A stretch of 64,000 nt of DNA from Micromonospora halophytica (lineage in GTDB: Bacteria > Actinomycetota > Actinomycetes > Mycobacteriales > Micromonosporaceae), in assembly GCF_900090245.1 (NCBI RefSeq), contig NZ_FMDN01000001.1:470241-534240 (forward strand). Direction: 5' to 3'. The notes beneath the pieces were generated by a model that saw only the letters and a program-made list of their open reading frames with translations, was not told the origin of the DNA and searched no databases. A program made the position numbers and the translations under genes. This document shows positions 42,967 through 50,538 of the stretch, piece by piece; positions within the stretch are counted from its first letter, which is position 1, and each line of letters begins with the position of its first letter.

Positions 42967-42983
42967 GCCGTCACCCTGGTGGG
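42907..42983. repeat. 42-bp tandem duplication in the XRE gene 5' end
   Basis: The segment beginning ACCGCTCCGCTCGCCC at 42907 is repeated 42 bases on at 42949 with one changed base in the core. It encodes the two GERSG/DHEG peptide units at the protein N-terminus. Confidence 0.6.
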
Positions 42984-43018
42984 CCGGGGTGCGCCTCCGC
43001 CACCCCGGGTCAGCGGCC

Positions 43019-43073
43019 TGTGGACAACGTCGGGCGCTGTGGATATCGCCGGGCGCTGTGGAACCTCGGCGCC
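43019..43073. repeat. 19-bp tandem repeats with one DnaA-box match
   Basis: Units starting TGTGGA at 43019, 43038 and 43057 share the tail CGGGCGC and make about 2.4 copies of a 19-base repeat. The first unit holds TGTGGACAA (43019-43027), the reverse complement of the actinomycete DnaA box TTGTCCACA. The other two units do not match the box fully. Confidence 0.5.
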
Positions 43074-43576
43074 ACCGTCGCGGCACCACGGGAGATGGTG
43101 GCTTCCCCCGGTCCGCTGAGCCACGCCGCCACTGACATCCCGGCACACCTCCCCACACCCAGTTGTCGACGAGGCAGCGCCATTGGCATCACTTTCCGTG
43201 ACAGCCGACCCCACAAGGTGCGCTGACACTCTGCGTGATCGGCCGAGTCGGCTGCTTGATCTCAACGGTGACCACCACTGGCGTCTTCACCGCCGTGAGC
43301 AGCAACAACCGGAGTGGAGCTAATCCGAGCCGGTGATACCTGGGAGACGCTTTGCTCTGCACCCATCAACGCGCCGGTCACCTGGCGTGACCGGTGCGTC
43401 TGCGGGTGCAGAGCAAAGCGTCCGAAGGACAGTGTCCCCCCGGACGGAGAAGGTGACGGTGAGTAGTCAAGGTGTCCCCAGCACAGGCGAACGGGGAGGT
43501 GCCCCTCGGCCCCAGCCGCCGAACCCGCCGGACACACGGCTGTGGTCAGCTACCGGCAGGCCGGCTCGGCGGTGGC
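43074..43576. other. Gene-poor spacer before hemB 3' end
   Basis: About 500 bases without a credible gene between the XRE gene and hemB. It contains a long nested palindrome (43346-43422). Short open frames here have weak codon bias and no ribosome sites. Confidence 0.5.
43346..43422. repeat. Nested long palindrome (REP-like, family C)
   Basis: Outer arms 43346-43364 and 43404-43422 pair perfectly over 19 bases (arm GACGCTTTGCTCTGCACCC). Inner arms 43369-43381 and 43387-43399 pair at 12 of 13 with a 5-base loop. Its sequence is unrelated to the palindromes at 1.3 kb and 27.5 kb. It lies 155 bases downstream of hemB and could end that transcript. Confidence 0.85.
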
Positions 43577-44560
43577 TCAGTAGCGCTCGCGGAGCAGTTG
43601 GGCGGCCTCGACGGCCCAGTAGGTGAGGATGATCTGCGCGCCGGCCCGGCGGATCGAGGTGAGCGTCTCCAGCATCACCCGCTCCCGGTCGACCCAGCCG
43701 TTCGCGGCGGCCGCCTCGACCATCGCGTACTCGCCGGAGACCTGGTAGGCGGCGACCGGTACGGCCACCGCCGCGCGGACCGCCGAGACCACGTCGAGGT
43801 AGGGCAGAGCCGGCTTGACCATCACCATGTCGGCGCCCTCGGCAACGTCCAGCTCCACCTCGCGCAGCGACTCGCGCAGGTTCGCCGGGTCCTGCTGGTA
43901 GGTACGCCGGTCCCCCTCCAGCGCGGACTCCACCGCGTCCCGGAACGGGCCGTAGAAGGCCGAGGCGTACTTGGCCGCGTACGCCAGCACCGCCACGTCC
44001 TGGTGGCCGGCGGCGTCGAGCGCTCGGCGTACGACGCCGACCTGGCCGTCCATCATCCCGGAGGGCCCGACCACGTGGACCCCGGCGGCGGCCTGGGCCA
44101 CCGCCATCTCGGCGTACGCCTCCAGCGTGGCGTCGTTGTCCACCGCACCGTCCGCGGTCAGCACGCCGCAGTGCCCGTGCGAGGTGAACTCGTCCAGGCA
44201 GAGGTCGCTCATCACGACGGTGGCGTCGCCCACCTCGGAGACGACGTCGGAGATGGCGACGTTGAGGATGCCGTTCGGGTCGGTGCCGCCGGAGCCGCAC
44301 TCGTCCCGCGACGCCGGCACCCCGAAGAGCATGATGCCGCCGACCCCGGCCTGGACCGCCTCGACGGCGGCCTTGCGCAGCGAGTCCCGGGAGTGCTGCA
44401 ACACCCCCGGGAGCGACGCGATCTGCCGCGGCTCGGCCAGCCCTTCCTTGACGAACATCGGCACGACCAGCTCGGCCGGGTCGATGCGGGTCTCGGAGAC
44501 CAGCCGCCGCACGGCCGCGTTACGACGCAGCCGGCGGGGCCGGATCTCGGGGTACGGCAT
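43577..44560 (-). CDS. hemB: Porphobilinogen synthase (delta-aminolevulinate dehydratase)
   Basis: Condenses two aminolevulinate molecules to porphobilinogen. The 327 residues include the two Schiff-base lysines Lys197 ([15 protein letters not shown]) and Lys249 ([12 protein letters not shown]). The metal segment reads [15 protein letters not shown], with Cys121 and Cys131 but Asp123 where Zn enzymes have a middle Cys; a magnesium-type enzyme would have Asp or Ala at all these places. The gene starts 19 bases after hemD, so it is the last gene of the rex-hem operon. GGAGG lies 5-6 bases ahead of the ATG. Confidence 0.95.
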   Translation of the reverse strand: MPYPEIRPRRLRRNAAVRRLVSETRIDPAELVVPMFVKEGLAEPRQIASLPGVLQHSRDSLRKAAVEAVQAGVGGIMLFGVPASRDECGSGGTDPNGILNVAISDVVSEVGDATVVMSDLCLDEFTSHGHCGVLTADGAVDNDATLEAYAEMAVAQAAAGVHVVGPSGMMDGQVGVVRRALDAAGHQDVAVLAYAAKYASAFYGPFRDAVESALEGDRRTYQQDPANLRESLREVELDVAEGADMVMVKPALPYLDVVSAVRAAVAVPVAAYQVSGEYAMVEAAAANGWVDRERVMLETLTSIRRAGAQIILTYWAVEAAQLLRERY

Positions 44561-44578
44561 GCGGAGCCTCCCTGTCCG

Positions 44579-46159
44579 TCAGCGGAACCTCAAGGCGGTC
44601 GGCCCCTGCACCTTCGAGCCGCGGCGCTGCTTGGCCGGCATGGCGGCCAGCTTCTCCCGCAGTTCGACGGCGTAGGCGGCGAGCGCCTCCACCAGGTCGG
44701 GCACCGAGGCGTGCGGGGGCTGCACGTCGACCCGCAGGCCGAACTCCGTCGCAGTCTCCGCCGTCTTGGGTCCGATGACTGCAACAACGGTACGGGCATG
44801 CGGCTTGCCGGCGATACCTACCAGGTTGCGTACGGTCGAGGAGGACGTGAAGAGCACCGCGTCGAACCCGCCCGACTTGATCGCATCGCGGATCTCGGCG
44901 GGCGGCGGCGCGGCCCGCACCGTCCGGTACGCGGTCACGTCGTCGACCTCCCAGCCGCGCTCGGTGAGCCCGGCGGCGAGGGTCTCGGTGGCGATGTCGG
45001 CGCGCGGCAGCAGCACCCGGCCCACCGGGTCGAGGATCTCGTCGTGCGGCGAGAACTCGGCCAGCAGGCCCTCCGAGGACTGCTCGCCGGACGGGATCAG
45101 CTCCGGCTGGATGCCGAAGGCGCGCACCGCGTCGGCGGTCGCCTCGCCGATGCAGGCGATCTTGACGCCGCCGAAGTGGCGGGCGTCGAGGCCGTGCTCG
45201 GCGAACTTCTCCCAGACCGCGCGGACCGCGTTGACCGACGTGAAGATCACCCAGGCGTACCGGCCGTCGACCAGCCCCTTGACCGCCCGCTCCATCTGGG
45301 CCGGGGTACGCGGCGGCTCGACCGCGATGGTCGGCACCTCGCACGGGATCGCCCCGTACGCGCGCAGCCGGGCGCTCATCGCGCCGGCCTGCTCCTTGGT
45401 CCGGGGAACGAGCACCTTCCAGCCGTACAGCGGGCGGTTCTCCCACCAGCTCAGCTTGTCCCGCTGGCCCACGCCCTCACCGACGGTGAGCACCACCCGG
45501 CCGGTGAAGCCGAGCGCCGCCGCGACGAAGGAGTCCACGGTCGACGTGGTGGTGTACTGGGTCTCGCCGGTGCCGTCGCCGGTCACCCCGACGCCGGTGG
45601 TGCCGTCCACCCCGGCGGCGAGCAGGCCGTCCCGGATGGCGGCCAGGTCGCCGGCGTCCACGGCCAACGCCAGCGAGCCCCGGCCGACGGCGGCGGCGAG
45701 CGCGTCGAAGTCCAACGTGCCGACGTCCTCGACGTCGGCGGCGGTGCGTACGCCCGGCAGCGGCACACCGGCGTACGTGGCGACGCCCTCGGCCTGCCCG
45801 ACGCCCGGGACCACCTCGAAGTGCGCGGCGGTACGCGCCACCGCCTGCACCTCCTTGACCACCGAGTCGTGGCCGAACGGGTCACCGGCGACCAGGTGCA
45901 CCGCGTTCAGCCCGGAGCGGGCCGCGGAGATGAGCACCTTCGCCACGTCACCCGGCACACCCTCGGCGGGGGTGAACTGGGCGTCCTCCTTGGCCTGGGC
46001 GCGGACGACGTCGAGCAGCGACTCGGGGACTCCCCGGTCGTACACCACCTGGTCGGCGTCGACCAGGGCGTCGTGCGCCCGGCGGGTCAGCAGGCCCGGG
46101 TCGCCGGGGCCAGCCCCGACGAATGCGATCCGGCCTACGGGCTTACGGGTGCGGGTCAT
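44579..46159 (-). CDS. hemD: Fused uroporphyrinogen-III methyltransferase-like / uroporphyrinogen-III synthase
   Basis: A 526-residue fusion. The N-terminal half (about 1-250) has the SUMT fold: FVGAGPGDPGLLTRRAHDAL and VVYDRGVPESLLD. Its active-site segments are divergent (LVAGDPFGHDSVVKEV and VPGVGQAEGVATYAGVPLPG in place of GGDPFVFGRG and GVTS). The C-terminal half is HemD, which closes hydroxymethylbilane to uroporphyrinogen III (VLVPRTKEQAGAMSARLRAY, WVIFTSVNAVRAVWEKF, VLFTSSSTVRNLVG). The ATG overlaps the hemC stop by 4 bases. HemD activity is expected; methyltransferase activity is uncertain. Confidence 0.93.
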   Translation of the reverse strand: MTRTRKPVGRIAFVGAGPGDPGLLTRRAHDALVDADQVVYDRGVPESLLDVVRAQAKEDAQFTPAEGVPGDVAKVLISAARSGLNAVHLVAGDPFGHDSVVKEVQAVARTAAHFEVVPGVGQAEGVATYAGVPLPGVRTAADVEDVGTLDFDALAAAVGRGSLALAVDAGDLAAIRDGLLAAGVDGTTGVGVTGDGTGETQYTTTSTVDSFVAAALGFTGRVVLTVGEGVGQRDKLSWWENRPLYGWKVLVPRTKEQAGAMSARLRAYGAIPCEVPTIAVEPPRTPAQMERAVKGLVDGRYAWVIFTSVNAVRAVWEKFAEHGLDARHFGGVKIACIGEATADAVRAFGIQPELIPSGEQSSEGLLAEFSPHDEILDPVGRVLLPRADIATETLAAGLTERGWEVDDVTAYRTVRAAPPPAEIRDAIKSGGFDAVLFTSSSTVRNLVGIAGKPHARTVVAVIGPKTAETATEFGLRVDVQPPHASVPDLVEALAAYAVELREKLAAMPAKQRRGSKVQGPTALRFR

Positions 46160-47151
46160 TCTGTGCTCCCAAATTGCTGGGTCCCCGGGCCGGTGCTTCC
46201 GTCGTGGCCGAGGATCGAGTCGGCGCCGAGGTCGAGGAGTTCGGTGGCGAGTGCCTTGCCGATCTCCGCCGCGTCGGCGGGCGTTCCGGTGCGGGACAGC
46301 CGCAGGTCTCGGGTACCGTCCGGGCTGATCACCGCCCCGCGCAGGTAGATCTCCTGGACGACGTCGCCTTCGGCACCCGAGCCGGTTGGCTCGCCTTCGG
46401 CGACGACGGCGTAGGCGGCGACCGGAGCGGAGCATCCGGCCTCCAGGGTGGCCAGCAGCGCCCGTTCCGCGACGACCGCGGCCCGGGACGGTGCGTGGTC
46501 GAGCACCGCGAGCAGCTCGACCAGGTCCGTGTCGTCGGCCCGGCACTCCACCGCCAGCGCGCCCTGGGCGGGCGCGGGCAGCATCAGCATCGGGTCGAGC
46601 GTCTCGGTGATCTCGTCGGTCCGTCCGAGCCGGGCCAGACCGGCCCGGGCCAGGACGATCGCGTCGAGATCGGCGTCCGGGCCGAGCACCCGCCGCAGGC
46701 GGGTGTCCACGTTGCCCCGGATCGGGGTGACCTCCAGCTGCAGGCCGAGGGCGTGCAGCTGGGCGATCCGGCGCAGCGCGCCGGTGCCCACCACCGCGCC
46801 CGGCGGCAGCTCGGCGAGGGTACGACCGCCCTTGGCGACCAGCGCGTCGCGCGGGTCCTGGCGGGGCGGCACCGCCGCGATGTGCAGCCCGGCCGCCGCG
46901 GCGGTGGGCAGGTCCTTGTAGGAGTGCACCGCGAAGTCGATGGTGCCGGCGGTCAGCGCGTCGCGCAGCGCGGAGACGAAGACGCCGACGCCGAGCCGGT
47001 GCACGGGGGCCGAGGAGCGGTCACCGGCGGTGAGCACCTCCACCAGCTCGACCGGGCGGCCGGTGGCGGCGGTCAGGGCCTCGGCGATCTGGCCGGACTG
47101 GGCCATCGCTAGAGCGCTGCCCCGGGTACCGAGGCGCAGGGGACTGCTCAT
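46156..47151 (-). CDS. hemC: Hydroxymethylbilane synthase (porphobilinogen deaminase)
   Basis: Joins four porphobilinogens into hydroxymethylbilane. The 331-residue protein begins LRLGTRGSALAMAQSGQIAE and includes FAVHSYKDLPT, VGTGALRRIAQL and IRGNVDTRLRRV. The dipyrromethane cofactor Cys240 is in LEAGCSAPVAAYA. The usual length is about 310; the small excess is at the C-terminus. Its start overlaps the hemA stop and its stop overlaps the hemD start, each by 4 bases, so translation of the pathway enzymes is coupled. Confidence 0.95.
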   Translation of the reverse strand: MSSPLRLGTRGSALAMAQSGQIAEALTAATGRPVELVEVLTAGDRSSAPVHRLGVGVFVSALRDALTAGTIDFAVHSYKDLPTAAAAGLHIAAVPPRQDPRDALVAKGGRTLAELPPGAVVGTGALRRIAQLHALGLQLEVTPIRGNVDTRLRRVLGPDADLDAIVLARAGLARLGRTDEITETLDPMLMLPAPAQGALAVECRADDTDLVELLAVLDHAPSRAAVVAERALLATLEAGCSAPVAAYAVVAEGEPTGSGAEGDVVQEIYLRGAVISPDGTRDLRLSRTGTPADAAEIGKALATELLDLGADSILGHDGSTGPGTQQFGSTE

Positions 47152-48491
47152 CGCTCACCTCCGGTGTACGGGGTGGTGTCGGTGTCGACCACGTCGGGCA
47201 CCGTGTCCACCGGGGAGGTCTGTGGCACCTCCAGGTCGAACAGCTCGCGCAGCAGCGCGGCGTACTGGTCGCCGCCGGGTTCCGCGGCGAGCTGGCGTAC
47301 CCGCACCGTGGGCTGGTGCAGCAGCCGCTGCACCACCCGGTGCACGGTCCGGGCGACCTCGGCGCGCTGGTCGTCGCTGAGGTCCGGTCGGCGCTGGGCG
47401 AGCCGGCGCAGCTCGGCGCCGACCACGTCCTCGGCCCGGCCACGCAGCGCCGCCACGGTCGGTGCCACGTCCGCGCCGCGCAGCCAGCTCAGGAACGCCT
47501 CGACCTCGCCGGTGACGATCCGGGTCACCTCGGCGGCGTCGGTGGCGGCCGGGCCGTCGGCAAGCAGGCCGGCCATCCGGTCGATGTCGATCACCTCGAC
47601 ACCGGCCAGCCCGGCCACGCCCGGCTCGACGTCGCGCGGCACGGCGAGGTCGAGCAGGACCAGCGACCCCCGGTCGGGGTCGCGCCGGGCCAGCGCCCGG
47701 GTCACCACGTCGTGGGTGAGGACCGGTTCGGCGGCCGCCGTGGCGGCCACTACGATGTCCACTGTGGAGAGCGCGTCGACGAGTTCGGCCATCGGGACGG
47801 CGTTCGCCCCGTACGACTCGGCCAGGCGTACCGCCCGGTCGGCCCCCCGGTTGGTGACGGTGAGCGGGCCGGCGCCCAGCCGGGAGAGCGTCGCCACGCT
47901 CAGCGCGCCCATCGCGCCCGCCCCGACCACCATGGCCGGCCGGCCGGAGAGGTCACTGTCGAGGTGATCGGCGGCCAGATCCAGCGCGGCGGTCACCACG
48001 CTCTGCCCGGCCCGGTCGATGTTGGTCTCGGCGTGCGCCCGTTTGCCGACCCGCAGCGCCTGCTGCATCAGCTCGTGCAGCAGCCGTCCGGCGGTGTCCG
48101 CGCCGCTGGCCCAGTGGTACGCGTCCCGCAGTTGGCCGAGGATCTGCGCCTCGCCGACCACCATCGAGTCCAGCCCGGCGGCGACCCGGAAGACGTGGTC
48201 GACGGCGGCGCCGTCGTAGTGCACGTAGAGGTGGTTGGCGAGTGTCGCCGGCGGGGCGCCGGCCTGCTCGGCCAGGACGGCGCAGATGTCGCCCAGGCCA
48301 CCGTGGAAACCGGACACGGCGGCGTAGACCTCCACCCGGTTGCAGGTGGAGACCAGCACGGCCTCGGCGACGTACGGCTGGGCGACCAGCCGGTCCAGGG
48401 TGCGGGTGAATTCGGCGGGGGCGACCGCCAACTGCTCCAGGGTGGCGACCGGAGCGGTGCGGTAGGACGCGCCGACGACGAGCAGTTTCAC
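47148..48491 (-). CDS. hemA: Glutamyl-tRNA reductase
   Basis: First committed enzyme of C5-pathway heme and B12 synthesis: reduces glutamyl-tRNA to glutamate semialdehyde. The 447 residues hold the catalytic Cys50 (LVSTCNRVEVY), the GEAQILGQLRDAY signature, the NADPH loop MVVGAGAMGALSVATL and a helical dimer domain. The GTG at 48491 overlaps the rex stop (GTGA), so heme synthesis is coupled to the redox repressor. hemL is not in the window. The last 25 residues (TSPVDTVPDVVDTDTTPYTGG) are an acidic Thr-rich tail absent from short homologues. Confidence 0.95.
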   Translation of the reverse strand: MKLLVVGASYRTAPVATLEQLAVAPAEFTRTLDRLVAQPYVAEAVLVSTCNRVEVYAAVSGFHGGLGDICAVLAEQAGAPPATLANHLYVHYDGAAVDHVFRVAAGLDSMVVGEAQILGQLRDAYHWASGADTAGRLLHELMQQALRVGKRAHAETNIDRAGQSVVTAALDLAADHLDSDLSGRPAMVVGAGAMGALSVATLSRLGAGPLTVTNRGADRAVRLAESYGANAVPMAELVDALSTVDIVVAATAAAEPVLTHDVVTRALARRDPDRGSLVLLDLAVPRDVEPGVAGLAGVEVIDIDRMAGLLADGPAATDAAEVTRIVTGEVEAFLSWLRGADVAPTVAALRGRAEDVVGAELRRLAQRRPDLSDDQRAEVARTVHRVVQRLLHQPTVRVRQLAAEPGGDQYAALLRELFDLEVPQTSPVDTVPDVVDTDTTPYTGGER

Positions 48492-49258
48492 GTGCCGATC
48501 GCCTCCTGGGTGTCGGGGGCCGGGAGCCCACCTGGCAGGGCGGTGAGCGCGGACCCGCCGGTGGCCGGCAGCGCGGTCAGGGACGCCTTGCGGTGCTCGT
48601 GGAACGACAGGATCTGGAGCTCGATGGCGAGGTCGACCTTGCGCACGTCGACGCCCTCCGGCACCGAGAGTACGCACGGAGCGAAGTTGAGGATGCTCGT
48701 GACACCGACGGCGACGAGTTGGTCGGCCACCGCCTGGGCGGCCGGGGCGGGGGTGGCGATGACGCCGATCGAGATCTGCTCCTCGGCGGCGACGTCGGCC
48801 AGGTCGTCGACGTGCCGTACCACCAGGCCGTTGATGATCTCGCCGACCCGGGCGCGGTCGGCATCCAGGAGAGCGGCGATCCGGAAGCCGCGGCTGGCGA
48901 AGCCGTCGTAGCCGGCCAGGGCGTGACCGAGATTACCCACGCCGACCAGGGCGACGGCCCGCCGCTGGGTGAGCCCGAGCACGAACTCGATCTGGTCGAC
49001 CAGGAGCCCGACGTCGTAGCCGACGCCCCGGGTGCCGTACGAGCCGAGGTGGGAGAGATCCTTGCGGAGCTTGGCCGAGTTGACCCCGGCGGCGCCGGCC
49101 AGCCCTTCGCTGGAGACCGTCTCGTGACCGATCTCGGCGAGGTGGTGCAGGGCACGGAGGTATTCGGGGAGCCGCGCGACGGTCGCCTCCGGGAGGTCCG
49201 GGAGCGCCGGTACGGCACCGGCGCTGCCGGACGCGCCAGGGTGACGGTGCTGACTCAT
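48488..49258 (-). CDS. rex: Redox-sensing transcriptional repressor Rex
   Basis: Senses the NADH/NAD+ ratio and controls respiration and heme genes in actinobacteria. The 256-residue protein has a winged helix (about 30-95; LAGAAGVNSAKLRKDLSHLG, then GYDVGLLVDQI) and a Rossmann domain with VALVGVGNLGHALAGYDGF. The C-terminal swapped helix is LAIELQILSFHEHRK. It is the first gene of the hem operon. A near-perfect Rex operator (49372-49389) overlaps its promoter, so it should repress itself and hemACDB. Confidence 0.95.
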   Translation of the reverse strand: MSQHRHPGASGSAGAVPALPDLPEATVARLPEYLRALHHLAEIGHETVSSEGLAGAAGVNSAKLRKDLSHLGSYGTRGVGYDVGLLVDQIEFVLGLTQRRAVALVGVGNLGHALAGYDGFASRGFRIAALLDADRARVGEIINGLVVRHVDDLADVAAEEQISIGVIATPAPAAQAVADQLVAVGVTSILNFAPCVLSVPEGVDVRKVDLAIELQILSFHEHRKASLTALPATGGSALTALPGGLPAPDTQEAIGT

Positions 49259-49360
49259 GAGACTCCGTGCGGTGCGATCCTCGGCCGGTGACCGACCGTT
49301 TCGGGACTCCCGCTGGCGACCGAGATTGCCGGCTGTGCTAGCAGGGCGCGTCGGAACTAC

Positions 49361-49389
49361 AGGGTAGGCGCTTGTGAAGACGTGCACAA
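49361..49389 (-). promoter_or_regulatory. rex-hem operon promoter overlapped by a Rex operator
   Basis: On the minus strand TTGTGC (49384-49389), 17 bases, then TACCCT (49361-49366) make a -35/-10 pair. The operator TTGTGAAGACGTGCACAA (49372-49389) covers the -35 and spacer. It has TTGTG and CACAA half sites separated by 8 bases, the Rex pattern. Transcription would start about 95 bases ahead of the rex ATG. Confidence 0.7.
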
Positions 49390-49393
49390 ATCG

Positions 49394-49447
49394 CGATCTT
49401 GCTGGTTCGCGACGCGCCTCCACCAGGCCCTCCATTCTGCAAGATCG
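49394..49447. repeat. Short inverted repeat upstream of rex (possible palindrome remnant)
   Basis: CGATCTTGC (49394-49402) and GCAAGATCG (49439-49447) pair over 9 bases across a 36-base loop. It lies in the spacer between rex and the HAD phosphatase gene, about 225 bases wide with no gene. It could be a decayed REP palindrome. Confidence 0.35.
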
Positions 49448-49612
49448 ATCCGGCGGCCTTGGCCCGCGCCGCTGCGCGATTATTGCTCAATCCCGACTTC
49501 TCTGACCAATCACGCGCGCTCCGCGATGACGTGGCGTACCCCTCATCACCACGTACGGTGGCCCCACCCCCGAGGGCCCGCCCGACCGCGGGCGGCCGAG
49601 AGGGAACAGGAG

Positions 49613-50287
49613 TCAGGACAGGGTGGTGGCGAGGGTCACGGCCTCGGTCAGGGTGTCGGCCACCGGGTGACCGGAGGCACGCAGACCGGCCGGGTCCGAC
49701 AGGCCACCGGTGTAGAGGACACAGTGCGCCCCCACGCTCACGGCGGCGTCGGCATCGTCGATCGAGTCGCCGATCAGCACCACCTCGCGACCGTCCAGGC
49801 CCAGCTCGGCCAGGTGCTTGGCCAGCCACTGCGCCTTGAAGCCGCCACCGACCGCGGCGCGCAGCCCGTCCACCCGGGTGAAATGCGGGGTCAGCCCGTA
49901 CGTGTGCACGGTCGGCACCAGTTCGTCGTGGAACCACATGGACAGCAGCGACTGGGTGCCCGGCCAGGCGGCGATCGCCGTGGTCGCGTCGTCGGCCAGC
50001 GCACAGGAGGTCAGCCCGGCCCGGTACGCGTCGTGGAAGATCCGGTCCAACGCGCCGAACGCCTCGGCGTCGACCGCCCGGCCGAGCATGTCCGCGTAGT
50101 AGGCGGCGATCGGCCGCCGGAACCGGGCCCGGTGCTCCTCCACGGTCACCGAGGGACCACCGACGCTGGCGAAGGCGACGTTGGTGGCCTCCACCACCAG
50201 GCCGAGGTCGTCGAGCAGGGTGCCGTTCCAGTCCCACACCAGGTGTCCGCGCGTCGGAGTCATCGATGCACCGTAGACGCCGGTCAC
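49613..50287 (-). CDS. HAD-superfamily phosphatase
   Basis: A 224-residue (or 216-residue) HAD enzyme of the PGP/phosphoglycolate type. Motif I is HLVWDWNGTLLDD (DxNGT with the nucleophile Asp), the helical cap follows, and motif IV is VVLIGDSIDDADAA. The motif I 'WDWNGTLLDD' form is typical of a subfamily found beside rex/glutaredoxin in actinobacteria. The start is either GTG 50287, which overlaps the glutaredoxin-like stop by 4 bases, or ATG 50263. Substrate unknown. Confidence 0.88.
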   Translation of the reverse strand: MTGVYGASMTPTRGHLVWDWNGTLLDDLGLVVEATNVAFASVGGPSVTVEEHRARFRRPIAAYYADMLGRAVDAEAFGALDRIFHDAYRAGLTSCALADDATTAIAAWPGTQSLLSMWFHDELVPTVHTYGLTPHFTRVDGLRAAVGGGFKAQWLAKHLAELGLDGREVVLIGDSIDDADAAVSVGAHCVLYTGGLSDPAGLRASGHPVADTLTEAVTLATTLS

Positions 50288-50538
50288 AGCTGCGGGGTGG
50301 TCAGGTCCCGCAGCAGCCGCTCCTCCTCCACCCGCCAGTAGCCGTGCTCCTTGCCGTCGAGCAGCACCACCGGCAGCCGGTCACCGTACTCACGCTCCAG
50401 CTCGATGTCGTCGGTGACGTCCTTCTCCACCCACCGGTCGCCGGTCACGGCCACCACCCGGTCGAGCGCCGCCTTGGCGTCCTCGCAGAGGTGGCAGCCG
50501 GGCCGGGTGATCAGGGCGAGCCGGGCGTCACTGGACAT
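50284..50538 (-). CDS. Glutaredoxin-like thiol protein
   Basis: An 84-residue thioredoxin-fold protein with the redox pair in LITRPGCHLCEDAKAAL (Cys15-His-Leu-Cys18) and the cis-Pro region RLPVVLLDGKEHGYW. It resembles M. tuberculosis Rv0508 and the DUF836 family rather than a classical glutaredoxin. Its ATG overlaps the ligase stop by 11 bases and its stop overlaps the HAD start. Position next to rex suggests a redox link, which is inference. Confidence 0.88.
   Translation of the reverse strand: MSSDARLALITRPGCHLCEDAKAALDRVVAVTGDRWVEKDVTDDIELEREYGDRLPVVLLDGKEHGYWRVEEERLLRDLTTPQL

Noticed and set aside
42200-43580. Possible origin or DnaA-rich region
   Set aside because: Only one full DnaA box is present and no replication gene is near.
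43472-46348. 958-residue open frame on the plus strand
   Set aside because: Antisense of hemB and hemD; composition is that of a shadow frame.
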